Assembly (NCBI GenBank): GCA_905331475.1
Contig: CAJNYU010004051.1
Span: 354,160-418,159 of the forward strand
DNA length: 64,000 bases
Origin: Rotaria socialis
Lineage: Eukaryota > Rotifera > Eurotatoria > Philodinida > Philodinidae
Direction: 5' to 3'
The stretch's first letter is position 1, and every line of letters starts with the position of its first letter. The notes below the pieces were generated by a model that did not search any database, was not told the DNA's origin, and worked only from the letters and a program-made list of their open reading frames with translations. Positions 12,285 to 25,182 of this stretch are shown piece by piece. The translations under genes were made by a program, and so were the position numbers.

Positions 12285-12980
12285 TCACAAAATAGTACAA
12301 ATAATTGATTGTTGTTTTTCTTTGTGTATGGGCATTTTACCATTTTGATTACTAAGCTTGCTTTGAGAAGATGCTTGAAAATTTAATCGAGCAAATGGTG
12401 CAAAAGAACTGATTTCTATTAATTGTGTGAATAATTGATTTGGATCATAAAAAACTTGTAAATCTTGAATTTGATAATTTTTATTAATAGTTGTTTTACA
12501 CATTCCATAAATTTCAATCATTTTATTAGTTGGATCAACTTTATCAAGTAAACCAGATAGACCAGGACAATAATTGGTTTGACCAATTAATAAATTGTAC
12601 GTTCCTAATTTAACTGTATCATACGCATTACATTTTTGTTGATCATTACAAGAAAAACGATAGTTATCTATATCAATTGTTAACCATTGATGTGGGTCGA
12701 CTTTATGATTTGCTTCTAAAAATTTGTTTTGTTTTAAAATTAATTCAATAAATGGAAAAAAGAAAATATTTTCTTAATCTTTCTCCCAATTTTTAACAAC
12801 ATTTTGAACAATATATTTAAGTAAACCCGTTAAATGATTTCCTGTTTTATGTTTTTGAAAAGTAGATTTATTTTATCATAATTTGGCAAAGAATTTCTCC
12901 ATTTAATATCATTATTAGATTCTTTAAGCATAGCATCTGAATCTAATGTATAAGATGGCAATTGTGTTGACGTTTTATTT
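12285..12980 (-). pseudogene. SnoaL/NTF2-like 'pathogen-related' protein, decayed
   Basis: Fragments resemble the plant/fungal/bacterial 'pathogen-related' family with an NTF2/SnoaL-like fold: SLPNYDKINLLF, HKTGNHLTGLL, IVQNVVKNWEK, KVDPHQWLTIDIDNYRFS, VKLGTYNLLIG, MIEIYGMC, VFYDPNQLF. The gene is broken in several ways. A one-base shift lies in a T-run after NLLF (about 12855). A 63-base intron (12716-12778) has a good acceptor, but its donor reads AT instead of GT, leaving an in-frame TAA. About 50 residues of the core (the segment normally holding the YSGPP and FKxRHWG motifs) are absent between NYCPG and the IEIYG strand. No start codon is evident at the 5' side. The family is uncommon in animals, so a horizontally acquired gene that later decayed is a reasonable inference. 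The family match was made by eye. Confidence 0.5.
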
Positions 12981-13952
12981 TAAAATATTATCTAAATAGA
13001 AATCTTTATAACAAAGAAGCTAATTTCATGTAAATAATTTATTTTTTCGTTTTTCAAGACGAAACATGAAAAGAACATTCTTACAGTTAAAACTATTCGG
13101 TAGGAAACAATTAATTCAGTCAAAAATAAACAAATCTTATCTGGACAACGATACATTTAAATATAAGATTGGAATCAATTTCCATAGATCAAAAGAAAAT
13201 AATTATGATAATACTATTTTAATTAGACTTTTAAGACTAACAGGGAAAATTAAAATAATACCAATATAAGTGGTTCTTTAATAATTACAAAATAATCGGA
13301 TTTTTAATTTTTTTTTCTTACCTAACTAGGATAGATCGATTTTCATTGGCTTAAATTATAAATCTCCTTCTTTAAAATAATATTAGAAGTTATCATAAAT
13401 TGAATAGTTTTTAATAGAATTTCGTCATACTTAACAGAACTCAATTGCAATCAAAGTTCATCACGTCTAACGTCAGATAAATTTTTAATAGAAAGTTTCA
13501 ATCGATGACAAAACCTTGTAGAAAGCAAAGATGCTATAGTATTCGTATGAATTAATTGAGGCCTTGATAAGAATATTAAGTAGATAAAATAATTGTTTAT
13601 AAGAAGTTATTAAACAAGAAAATATAATATAACTGTCTAATATTCTTCAAATGGTTACCATTGATTATTTAATAAAACATTGAACAACATTGTTGCTGAT
13701 AGAATGTCGTATGGAGAAACAAGTTTATTTTAAACATATTTAAAAAATGCTCTAATTGCAAATTATTCCTGTGAAATAATATCCAAAGACGACGAAGAAA
13801 ACATATTTTCTTGTCTTACATAAGAAAATGGCGAGAAAAATATTGTGGCTTTCACAAAAGCTACTTGTAAAAATAATTAATTCTTTGATAAACACGGAAT
13901 AAATAAAATGAATTAATTTCATAATTCTACAATTTGAGTTTTCTCTAATGAA
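12981..13952. other. Intergenic, nothing recognised
   Basis: A/T-rich. A 67-codon plus-strand frame (13066-13269) has no motif and biased composition and is not called. Confidence 0.55.
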
Positions 13953-13961
13953 ATAAATATT

Positions 13962-14389
13962 ATCAGTGTGAAGCTAGCACGACGGAGCCAGCACGATGAA
14001 ACAGAGAATCAACTATAAGTCTTCTCAGAAGTATTGCCAGCCCATAAAAACCAGCCCATTCGATGCAGAATTTAATTCTGGATCGGATGGTGATACTTTT
14101 ATTCCTCGGCATTATTTTGAGAAAATTCTATCCGGTTTTTCTTGTCCTATTTAGAAAAAAACAAAGGTGTAGATGAAATTTCTTCCTAAGTATTGTCGGG
14201 GAATAAAAGTATCACCATCCGATCCAGAATTAAATTCTACGTCGAATGGTCTGGTTNAAATGTCGAAAAAAAGACAAAGAAAATATCCATATATGGAAGT
14301 TTTCTTTGTCTTTTTTTCGACATTTTTCTTTTCGACGTTTTCCTTTTCGGCGTTTTCCACCAAACCCGTCGTGCTAGCTTCACACTGAT
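13962..14389. mobile_element. Non-autonomous inverted-repeat transposon (MITE) with 9-bp TSD
   Basis: A 428-base element bounded by inverted repeats of about 24 bases (ATCAGTGTGAAGCTAGCACG at the left end, its complement at the right). It is flanked on both sides by the same 9 bases, ATAAATATT (13953-13961 and 14390-14398). Inside are two further inverted repeats. One pairs about 14060-14115 with about 14188-14250. The other is a near-perfect hairpin at about 14258-14327 around the centre ATATGGAAG. No transposase is encoded. A 9-bp duplication suggests Mutator-like mobilisation, but the A/T-rich target makes the exact duplication length slightly uncertain. One undetermined base lies at 14256. 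Confidence 0.85.
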
Positions 14390-14398
14390 ATAAATATT

Positions 14399-17050
14399 TC
14401 CTTTTTTTTATAATTTATTTCATTACAATTATTCATTGAATAGTTTGGAGAAAATATTGTATTTTATTATTTTTGTTCAAGAAACTTGAAACACGAAACT
14501 CGCATTTGATGAAAAATAGTTTTTTTATTATTATTGATCATTAATGTCTTTTAACATTTTTTTGTTAAACGCAACTATTCTAAAAGAAGAAGACGATGAA
14601 ATCATTTTGAAATTGTTTTGAACAATAGTCGAATTGAATTACTGGCCCATTCATATGGAAAAGAATTCAAAAGACCAGAGAATACAACTATAAAAGAAAT
14701 AGATACAATGAAATAAATTATTAATAGGCATCTTACATTCTGTGACAGAGTACAGTTCAATGATTCGAAAAAAAACTCAATTAAACTACTATGATAATCA
14801 ACTTTTCTTTTCATTTCTTTTCTATTATAAATTTTCCATTCAATTTTAATCTTTTAAAAATCTTGTTTATCTGATCTTTTTAGAAATAAATGTTAATATA
14901 ATTAGATAATTATATTGACTAGATTTAATAATTGATGAACACATTTTTGATGATATACATAGAAGCCGGAGAGCAGATCAGTTAAAACGAAATTCGTTAG
15001 GTGAAAATGACATGTAATTATAATTAATATAATCATTAATTTCTTTAGACGTTTTAATAAATGTCATACTGATTCTTCAATGAATGCAAAATACGATTGT
15101 TACTGAGCATCATAATGTGTCGTTCGTCAATTTTGATTATTATTATTAATAAATCTTGATCGTTTTATTCTATTCAAATAGCAAAATTGATACTCCGATC
15201 AAACAATTCTTTATGATCAATATAAAAACAAAGTAGATCTCATTCAAACTACTTCATTAACACTTATTTCTTATCATATTTGTGAACACACATCAAATCT
15301 CTAGAGAAATCATTAGAAAAAATAAGCTAATTATGCAACATGAAAATTTTGTTTCTAAAAAAAAGTATAAAAATCTGCAAACGAATTAAAAATACAATCT
15401 TTTGTCTTTTGTAACAAATTTTTATAGAGAACCATAGAGTTTATCTACATAGACACAAATTTTAAACAACCTATTTAATATCGTCTCAGTCAAACTATTC
15501 TATTTGAAGATGTTAATCTGAATTAGATTTTGTATTTCTTCCTAATTCATATTCTGTTAGAATATAAATAATTCTTCAATAGATCTATTATTTTATTTAT
15601 TTTCTGATCTAACTCCATAGCTTTCTAATATCAAAAATTAAATATATTCAGAACTGCTTCATCAAATAGTTTAAATTAATAATTACAACTTCTTTCTTCT
15701 TTTTTCTAAACATAATCTTGCGACTAATATAGCTAATAGATATACATTTGTTATGTAGAGATAATCAGTTTCATCAAAAAAAAAATAAACAACAGAACTA
15801 ATTTAAAATTATTACTAAAGGAAGACATCAACTCTAGTCTACCATCTTGTATTGTTTAGTTTGTTCCAAGAAAAAGGATATTTTCATGACAAAATTTATA
15901 TTTTAATTATTCTTTTTAGTTCAAAAGTAATTCCCAAAAAGAAAAGATTCATGATTAACAACAAAATTACCCATTATTATTTTTATTATTTTGCTGCACC
16001 AATCGAAAGACGCAATTGAGTATAATTCGAAAAACAGATATCTTTTTAATTTAATCAAGAGAAAAAAAATGAGAATCGATTCATATTTGAAAGATGTTGC
16101 ATATTGAGACAATACAGTGAAGATGACGAGGAAAGCGTGAACATATTATATCAATGTACAAATGTATACTTTTGCATCAAGATAATCAACATCATCAACT
16201 ATTGTTAACGAAAATTCTTTAAATTTTTGTAAACACATTAAATAAACTTGATCACGAAAGTATTTCTGAAAGTGAAAGATTGATGAGGATGACGATGATT
16301 TCAATTTCATTAGACGTAAACAAAATAAAAACTGAATATTTGAGTACAATATCAACGGACGTATTGTTCGCTCAAGAACTGGATATTTTGTTTCTTTTCA
16401 TAAGAAATACATTGGATTCCTGTCGTTTCCATGACAAGTTTAATCTTTGCATTTTAGTTTTTATTGAAATTTTTGAAATAAATAGTTATACAATCGATAG
16501 ATAGACATATATGGAGCCGAGGCGCCTCTTCTTTGAATCTATTTATTTATTTACGTAAATAATTTAACTAATTATTCAATAAATAAGATCTAAAGACTAA
16601 ATAGAATTTGAATTGATCAAAACATTTTCAAAATAGTAAAGAAATAAGGAAAGATAAACTCTATGAGAGTAAAAGAAATATTCGAAAAATGAAAAAATTC
16701 CAAAATAGAAATCCGGTGATGGAATCCTCCGTTGTTTTGAACTCTACAGTTCCTGTCAGTATCAACTATAACCATGTAAAGACGACGACCAACGAATTCG
16801 ATTAGCGGACTCCTGCTTACAATCTCGGATAGCATTATCTAGAGATTTCCGCCGGAAAAGCATTGATGCGACCGCCAGTATCATTGACTTGGGATGGGGT
16901 AATGAAAGAAAGATATTTTATTTTATGATAATCAATTTTAAAATTATATATCGTCATTTAATTAGATAAAAGAAGATTTTTAAAATATTTTATTAAATAA
17001 AGAAAAATTAGAATTGAAAAGAATATTTTTTCGTGTTTCTTTTCTTTTTT
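14399..17050. other. 2.6-kb stretch, at most exon relics
   Basis: Mostly featureless A/T-rich DNA. At about 16149-16268 the minus strand shows a splice-like acceptor (TTTCACTTTCAG) followed by a 40-codon frame beginning KYFRDQVYLMCLQKF and ending at a stop. It could be an orphan last exon but matches nothing I know. A small less A/T-rich patch at about 16700-16890 carries short open frames on the minus strand, also unrecognised. Confidence 0.4.
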
Positions 17051-18674
17051 CTAAGAGAAATAATTTGATGATTTAAAATGAATATGTTTAAAACAAGATT
17101 GAAATAATTTGACATAAGCTCGGCGATATTTAATTTGAATAAATGGATAAAGAAATGGATTACACGTTGAATTCATCCATAATAACCAAAATGATATTTC
17201 AAAAGTAGTCTCAGATATTTTAAAACCCGCTGTTGTTATTATTGCACATATAACATAAGGAAATAGAAATATTAAAAAAACTATAACAAGAATAAATAAG
17301 GATCGAGCAGCTTTTCGATCGCGTTTTATTCTTAGATCTGGCCGATCTGTTCGACAAATTTCTTTTGTTTGATTTTTAATTGTTTTAGTAAGTTGAATTT
17401 CATTTTCCGTATCGCATGCTGCAATTATTGAATCGCTTAGATTAATTCGTGCTGTCTCACTTTTTATATTTGAAGATTTTATTGATAAAATTCTTGAGTG
17501 AGATGAATAAACAATTTTTGTGGAATTATTATTTTTTCTAATTAATTTTTATTTAAAAATAAATAGACTTAATTTTTTTAAATAAAAAAAACAGAAACAT
17601 ACCGTTGGAGTTTTTTATTAATTCGACATTTTTTTTGTGTTATTGGTGAATATTCTTGAATAAAATTTCTTTTATTTTTTGTTATTTTAGGTGAATTCGA
17701 TGAAGATCTTCTTTCATTGGTCAATGTTTGACAGTGATTTACATGATAAGGATCATTTATTGAATTGTTGAATTTATCTGAACAATTCTTCTTCTTTTTA
17801 TATGAATTATTTATTTTAATATTGCTCATTTTTCTTGTTCTTTTCCATATATTTAACATAATTAATAAATTAAGTATACATAAAACAATAAATGGCCAAA
17901 TAAAATAATTAAATTGTGCAATTAACATATAAATAAATGATCGATTATAATCACCTGAACAATCTTTTCTATTTTCTTCTTTTCTATTAAATAAACTTAT
18001 TAACCAAATACCAGGAGCAAAATTAACTAATAACAACAAGTAATTGATGTATTATTAAATAATTAACATTAACTTACTAAATGAAAGACACCAAACAACT
18101 GCCATAACTAAATAAACAAAATTTTGTCTAACATATTTTCTATAAGAAATCGGATAAGCAATTGACCAATAACGATTAATACTGATGACAGCAATATTAA
18201 TAACACTTGCCATGGTTGATACATCATCTACTGTTACCTAAATAGAAAAGATTTCGTTTTATTAATTATGATTTTTATTTAATTCAATAATTACCCAAAT
18301 TTTACAAAAAAGGCGTCCAAAAGGCCATGATTGTTTTATACTAAATTGTTTTTAATAATAAAATATTTATTTCAATATTAAAATAGAAATCTATAAAAAC
18401 CTATATGGAATATAAAATGGAATGCAGAAAAAACCAACTAAAAAATCAGCTATTGCCATATTCATTATAAAATAATCTTTAATGAAATAAAATTAAAAAA
18501 TAAAATTTTAAAATAATTCAAATCAAATGATTTACCATTAACAGTTCGTAACTTTTTATCATAATAAAAAGCTAAAATTACAATTATATTTCCAGTTGCA
18601 GTTGTTAATGCAATAAGACTAAGGAATATACAAATTAAGATTGAAATAATTATTTGCGATGAATCATTTGTCAT
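17051..18674 (-). CDS. Rhodopsin-family GPCR, aminergic-like
   Basis: Seven-helix receptor in six exons from ATG at 18672-18674 to TAG at 17051; every junction I checked keeps frame (TVN|DYF, YIPY|SIKQ, KIW|VTVD, LSF|INF, LQR|KNN). TM1 is GNIIVILAF, TM2 NMAIADFLVG, and the TM2-TM3 loop has WPFGRLFC. TM3 contains DDVSTMASVIN with an Asp at the 3.32 position that binds amines. TM5 is WPFIVLCILNLLIM. The third loop is long (about 150 residues) and rich in Ser, Asn and Lys. TM6 is FLIFLFPY and TM7 NSTCNPFIYP. This pattern is nearest to histamine or muscarinic receptors. Two motif departures are seen: NRY in place of DRY at the end of TM3, and Leu where the TM6 toggle Trp normally sits. The ligand cannot be inferred. 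Confidence 0.88.
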
Positions 18675-19316
18675 TATGATTATCTTAAATATTAAAACTA
18701 ACTCTATTTTAACTAGAGACGTATATATTGTTATTCGAAAGAGAAAAAAAAAGAAAAGAAATAATCAATCATTTTTTAATATAATCAATGCAAAATTAGT
18801 TTCTTCTATAGATAAGAAATCATTCTTATCATCGACACATATAGATATAGACAAATACAAGAAAAGAAAAAAGAGAAGTCTTTCTTTTCCGAAAGACATC
18901 CGTTTTACAAAAAAAAAATATAAAAATAAAACGGAAATAAATTCGAGTCCAGTAATTAATTCACTCTTTCTTTTTTTATTTTTCTATACCGTAAACTATC
19001 TCATTGAAGAGAAGAATCATCTTTACTATTGGATATTTTAAACAAAACAAGCTATGTCCAACTGTTTAAACACTTATTCTAATAGAATAAATTTACTTCT
19101 ATGATAATTTTATTATAATTAAATATTTTTCTTTCCTTTCTTCAATAGAAACTATTGAAGACGTTTGATTTCTCGAGATCGACTTGAACGAATGAAACTA
19201 TATTGAATTAAATGAAAATAATCTTTATTTATTTATTTATTTATTTATTTGTTTATTTATCTTAAGAATTTTGGCAATTAAATAAATAAAGAAAAAAGAA
19301 AAAAAGAAAGAAAAAT
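18675..19316. other. Intergenic, upstream of GPCR
   Basis: A 121-codon plus-strand frame (18676-19041) is Lys/Ser/Ile-rich, starts only two bases from the divergent GPCR start and has no motif; I regard it as non-coding. An ATTT tetranucleotide run lies at about 19225-19260. Confidence 0.5.
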
Positions 19317-22300
19317 CTAATTGTTTTTGACATATTGTTGAATAAAATAATTATAATTAATATTTCCATCCATTTTAATATCGAGTTGTGATGCTAATTG
19401 ATAAAATTCTTCATCATTTAACGTACATTTAAATTGATGCAGAATTTTTTTAAATATTTGTATAGGTATTGAGCCATGATTTGTTGCATCATGTTGTTTA
19501 AATGAACGACGTATTTCTTTATATGAATCGCGTAACTATATTCAATTTAAAGAAAGAAATTTAAAAAAATTGAAAAAACCGTTTTTTTGTAATTACTTTT
19601 TGTCGAATTTTATTTTCAAGTTGATTTTCATTCGATCGATTTATTGTTATTTTAGGAGAATAATCATCATTGGTAATAAATGTTTTTCTTGTTGGTAGTT
19701 CAATTTCATCAACTAATTCTGATAGTGGAGCATGATGCTTTAAAAATCGAACATAATTCATTCTTTTATTTAAATAAAAATAAATTTTTATTAAATTTTT
19801 ATGAAAACAAAAGAAAAAGAATCTTTTTACCTTGAATCATGTTTTGTTTCAAATCTATGTTTAAGCATATCAAGATCATCTTGATTAACAGATGAACAAA
19901 GTTCAGTTAAAATTTCATCAAATTCATCAGATTGAACAAAACCAGTTTTATATGGATCTAACTGTGTAAATTCTTTTCGTAATTGATCCCAATTTGAACG
20001 TATAGCATTAAGTGCAGTACCATGAACAAGAACAGAATCTCCGTATAATTTTCTTGATGTTAATAAAAAATCTGCATCACCTCGTTTAGGTGGATTTTGT
20101 TTTGCGTTTGGAAAATGTGCTGAACGTTTTGAATAACCAAATTCACGTAAAAATTGATAAAAATCTAAGTGTCCATTTTCTTTTAAATGACAACGTGACC
20201 AAAGTAAAACAATTTCTGAACGTGTTACTTCAGGTTTAATATCAAGGCTAAAACAAGAACTTCTTTTTTATTTTATGTTAAATAAATAAACAAACTTTTT
20301 AAATAAATCATATAAAAGATCTTGTGTTAATTCTCCATATGAACCACGATCAAGTTTTTTAAATTCATCTTCAATATCTTTATAACGATTTCGAATTATT
20401 ATTTTAAGAATTTCACGAAGCTTAAAATAAACAGTAAAATAATTTTTTTAATTTTGTTTTTAATGAAAAGAATTCAAACGAGAAAACCTGTTCAATCGAT
20501 CTTGCTTTTTGCTGATCATGTTCATTAAAATCATTTTGTTTTCCACGTTTTTTATTTTTAATATGTTCTTGATTAAGACTTTCGCGAATATTTTTTGATC
20601 TCATATATTCCCATTGTGGAATTCTTTAAATAAATTTCATCGAAAAATTATTTATATATTTGATGAGAAAAACAAAAGAAAGTATAAAAACATACATCGG
20701 TAATTTATCTTCTTGTTGCTGCTGTTGTTGTTGTTGCGAAGAAGTTGTTCTTTCTAAAACTTGTTTTAAATAATCTTTATATTTTATTTTTCCATATTGA
20801 TCCATAGGAAATTGTTTAATTAATTGATAATATTCATCAGGTCTCAATGGAAATTCAAGTAAATCTTCAATTAATGATCTCATATCATTAGTATTTATTG
20901 TACCATTATTTAGATTGTCTAAACGTGTTAATTCATCACGAATTTTATCATAATTTATTGATAATAAATAATCAATTTGCTTTTCTAATGACGTTTGACG
21001 ATATTCTTCATTGTTTTTACTAAATTAAATCGAATAAATATTAAATCGAAAAACTAAAAACTGAAAACTAAAACGAACAATGAATTTTCATTATTAATTT
21101 GTTTTCTTGTTGAATCACATCGTTGTTTAAAAGCTTTAATAACATCTTTATAAGGAATTAATCCATTTGTTAATGTTAAATCAATATTAAAACGTTTTAA
21201 AAATGATTCAAGAATATTTCCATCTAATATTAGTCCATATTGTTTTAATTGTTCAACGAATTGATCACGTGATAGCTAAAAAAGATAAAGAACTTTTAAT
21301 AAATTTAATATAAAATTTAAAAAAAAATAAACTTAACAGTTCCAGTTTGTTTTATATCTAATCGTTGACATGAACGTTCAAGATCCGAATAACCTTGAGG
21401 AAATTTATGATGAAGCCATAGCTCAATTTGATTTTCATCTAATTGATCATGAGAACCTTTATTATTTAATCAGAAAATAAAATTTAATTAGAAAATGAAA
21501 TTTAATTAAAAATAAATTTTACTATGGAGACGAGATGTTTTTAATTGTGAATCTGAATGAGAAGATTTCATATGTGTTGCTTTTAATATAGCTGTTTGTT
21601 GATCGTGTGTTTCACTTGTTGGAATCGATGAAGTTTCATTTAAAAGCTCTTCATTTGTTAAACGTTTTAAGAATTTATCGGAATGAATTGCATGAAAACC
21701 ATCGGTATCAAATCTATTTATTTATTTTTATTGTTTTATTGAAATTTTATTTTTAATAAAACTAAACAAAAACAAAAAGTGAAACTTACTTATCCCATAG
21801 TTTATCAAATTCTTTATCATTCATTCTATAACCCATATCAATTAAAGTATTATGAAACTGTGTTTTAAATATTCTTGTAAGTGGACCACCATCTAATGAT
21901 GGACATAAATTTATTAAATCTTTATGTCTAATTAAAATTAATTTTTTTAGTTAATTTAAAAATTAATAAATAAAATCTTACTTAGTACGAACTTTATCTT
22001 TGAGAATAATAAACATTTGTGCTGCTGTTCGTTTTGTTAAAAACTCTTGAGATCTAGATGATTGACGAGATAAATCAGACGATAATTGTTGTTCATCATG
22101 TAATAATGAATTAAGAAATTCATCAAGACTATTTTGATAAAGAAAAAGAAAAAAAATAATAAGAAGAATAAGAAGAATAAGAAGAAAACCTTATTTTATT
22201 AAAATGTTTTAAATGAAGTTTTTCTAATAGTTTTTCAATTTGGTTTGGTGCTATTTGTATTTGTGTGCCAAATATAGTTGCAATTAAATGTTGTAATGCT

Positions 22301-22909
22301 TGACGAGATATTTTCCCATTAGAATCAAAATCGGAAACATGACGAAATTTTGTTTTGATATCATGAACTTGTGTTCGAACTTTCTCTTTTAATATTGTTT
22401 CAAGTTCATCAATTGTAAAACGTGATGTTCCTATTGAACTTTCTTTATCATTTTCAGAATCATTTGATGATAATCGACTATCTGTTCGATGACCTTTATT
22501 TAATTAATTTTTTTTTATTTGTTTTTGAAAAACAGAAGTTTTTATATTTACCAAATATAGGTAAACGAACTTTATCTCGATCTTGTCCATAAATAACATT
22601 AACATTTTCTGGTATTTGACTTAATGATTCAGAATAGATTGAAGATTTCGATGAATTTCTCAATGAAGATGATCGACGACGACCACGACGAAATGTTAAT
22701 TCTGGTGTTGATGCTTCACTTCGAACTAATTTTCCATCACCAAAACCATCACGTGATTTACCTCGAATATCTAATGAATGTTTATCTTGTTCATTGATTA
22801 ATTTTGATGGATGTTCAATTCTTGGTAAAGTCATTACTTTTTTATTCAATGAAGATAAATATTGTTTATCATTATAAGCAAGATTAGATGATGAAGATAC
22901 CAATGACAT
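19317..22909 (-). CDS. EFCAB6: EFCAB6-like multi-EF-hand protein
   Basis: A long gene with about 15 exons and small introns. The N terminus (MSLVSSSSNLAYNDKQ) is Ser/Arg-rich and disordered for about 130 residues. After that come repeated EF-hand-like pairs in nearly every exon. Examples are QLDPYKTGFVQSDEFDEIL, then FPMDQYGKIKYKDYLKQV, and at the end LDIKMDGNINYNYFIQQYV before the stop at 19317. Most loops lack some Ca-binding acidic residues, so many hands are probably structural. A short poly-Gln tract follows SSQ at about 20710-20745. This arrangement is that of EFCAB6 (DJ-1-binding protein), an axonemal microtubule inner protein in ciliated cells. The encoded protein, roughly 1,000 residues, is shorter than the human form (about 1,500). 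The gene appears intact; the orthology call is by pattern. Confidence 0.75.
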
Positions 22910-23986
22910 GATTTTTATTTTAAATTAACCAGAACGAGAACGACAATGATAGAAACAGAGACAGAGGCGACTATTTTATTGTTGTTACCATTCAATTATT
23001 GAGTTTTGTTTGTTGTGTCAACTAGAAAAATGAGCAAAACGATGACGACGAGCTTTTTTTTCTCCGTTTTACTTTTTAATAGATGCATCAAGTAGAATCA
23101 ATCAATCATTCGAAATGTTTTTCATCATTTTTTTCAAGAACAAACATAACCATAGTATTACACGAAAAAAAAAGAAGAAGGAAAAATTCAATTCAATCAA
23201 TTTAAAACATATTCAAGCCTTTTGTTTCCATAGAATTAAATATATATTATTTATCAATTTTTATAGATAAGAATATATTTATATAAATTTTATTCAATTT
23301 TTTCTGCCTTTTATGTAATTAAAATCTTAGACGAGAAAACCATTTTATCTCGAAAATTTAAAAAATGAATTTAACACAGTATATTAAAAATTCTTCTCAT
23401 AAAGTTACATCATTTCGATATTCAACGATTAGATCTTTTTTAATTCGTCGATTTATGAAGACATAGATATTTGAAAAGAATCATCTATTGAGAATGGGAG
23501 AATATTTCCACGGATTAAACACTCTATTTCTTATTTTATACATTGAATAGTTAAGATTGAAAAAGTTTGAAAATTCTACTAAATTGTCTATTTTAAAAAT
23601 AATAATGATATCTTGTGGATATCCAATTTTTGATGCTGTTTGTACGTTTTACTTGTTTGAAAATTGCTAATAACTGATCTATGTTTCATCACTGATCAGC
23701 TGTTCGAAATTTATATAATAGTCATATGGCAAAACACGTTTATGGCTGTATGATGGAACGTTTTTCTTAATCAAATGTAAAGAAAAGAATCATTGTTTCA
23801 TGAACTGCCACCAGTCGATCAGTTCACAAATAAAGTAACACTATTTGAGATCTATGATATTGTTAGCAAATTCGAGTTCATGATCGATCTCATTATCGAT
23901 TGAGGAAGTAATTATGAATAGCAATATAGACAATTAAATATAAATTATCCTAATTTTAGTATTTTTATTTAAAAATGAATAGAAAA
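22910..23986. other. Intergenic, 1.1 kb
   Basis: Upstream region of the EFCAB6-like gene and downstream of the THEM6 gene. No coding frame or repeat recognised. Confidence 0.6.
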
Positions 23987-24556
23987 TTAAATTTTTGATT
24001 TAATTGTGGAATAAGTTATTCGATGATTTTCTTTCAAAATTTCAACAGCTGGCGAAAGTTTTGGTGATTGAATTGATCCCATTTGAAGATCATCAATTAA
24101 TATTTGTGGTGTAAGAGAACGCGGTACTAAAGCAGCTCGAACTAATAAAGAAAAAGCAGTTTCTTGATTTTTATCAAGAATAATTGCTTGTTCAAAATAA
24201 AAAGCTTTATCATCCCAACCATTCATACGTGTTCGAATTTCAAATCGATCGCCTAATTCAATACTTTGACGATATTGAACTTGTAGTGCACTGATAACCA
24301 TATTTGAATTTTTATCCAAGATTTTTCGTCGTTTAACAATAGAATTCCATAAGCCTGTTTCAAATAGAAAAGAAATTCGACCAAAATCACATTCTCGTAA
24401 ATATCTTGAATTGTTCATATGCCAATTAATATCAAGATCATTTAGCCAACATTGACCATGTATGACGAATTCTGAGAAAAGATTTTTATAATTTTTATTT
24501 CCTTTATATCGCCAAGCTAATGCCAATACGCGAATAACATATCCTATATCGAACAT
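23987..24556 (-). CDS. THEM6: THEM6-like hotdog-fold thioesterase-family protein
   Basis: A single-exon gene of 189 residues with an ATG start. An N-terminal hydrophobic anchor (about residues 1-20, MFDIGYVIRVLALAW) is followed by a 4-hydroxybenzoyl-CoA-thioesterase-like hotdog domain. Diagnostic segments are LNDLDINWHMNNSRYLRECD, then VQYRQSIELGDRFEIRTRM and GWDDKAFYFEQ, in the order and spacing of animal THEM6. THEM6 proteins sit in the ER membrane and influence lipid homeostasis; the acyl substrate is not well defined. Length is close to the family's (about 200). The gene appears intact. It lies head to head with the LRRC43-like gene, about 630 bases apart. Confidence 0.9.
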   Translation of the reverse strand: MFDIGYVIRVLALAWRYKGNKNYKNLFSEFVIHGQCWLNDLDINWHMNNSRYLRECDFGRISFLFETGLWNSIVKRRKILDKNSNMVISALQVQYRQSIELGDRFEIRTRMNGWDDKAFYFEQAIILDKNQETAFSLLVRAALVPRSLTPQILIDDLQMGSIQSPKLSPAVEILKENHRITYSTIKSKI

Positions 24557-25182
24557 TTCAGAATAAAGATTTTATATTTTTTTTATGGTCATTAAGTAAA
24601 CTATACAAACAAGAAATATTTCATTGATCGTCGATGTAGACCAATAGAGAACATGAGGTCGTACTTCTTCAACAATAATATCATATATATGTCTTCATAG
24701 AAACTTTGAGATGACTACTTTTCTCAAATGTGGACAAAAATAGTTACTTACAAAGAAAGAACTCATTAAAAGGTATTTTTTCAAGATAATTTTATGAAAA
24801 ACTCTTTCAAAATGTTCAATCTGACTATGAATATTGCTAATTTTAACCTGAAAACATTAGATCTTCTTTAAACTGATTGTCACTGGAATTTTGATTGTAA
24901 AAGAGAAACAATAATAATTTTACTTATGAAAATATGTCTAATGATCACCAAGTTTAATTTATTTGAAGTATTTATTTAATAAAAAACAACTATTTTAATT
25001 ATTTTTGTTTTCACAAAGATAACAAAATTTTATTATTAATTTGTATCATTTAGAATGTTCCTAGTAAAAAAAAAGTATATGTAAATAAAAGTAAAGTGTC
25101 CTCTATCTCTTTCTCTATGCATATTCGATCGGTTGTCAATAGAAATGAATAGAAAAATGGTTTATTTGAATAGAAAAATCAA
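24557..25182. other. Divergent intergenic region (THEM6 / LRRC43-like)
   Basis: Lies between two outward-pointing genes, so it should contain both promoters. No specific element recognised. Confidence 0.5.

Noticed and set aside
14173-14393. Overlapping frames of about 70 codons on both strands
   Set aside because: They lie wholly inside the MITE and mirror each other because of its inverted repeats.
16617-16835. 72-codon minus frame in a less A/T-rich patch
   Set aside because: No motif, and alternative frames in the same patch are equally open.
18676-19041. 121-codon plus-strand frame beginning beside the GPCR start
   Set aside because: Composition is that of translated A/T-rich DNA, no domain, and it would overlap the GPCR 5' region.
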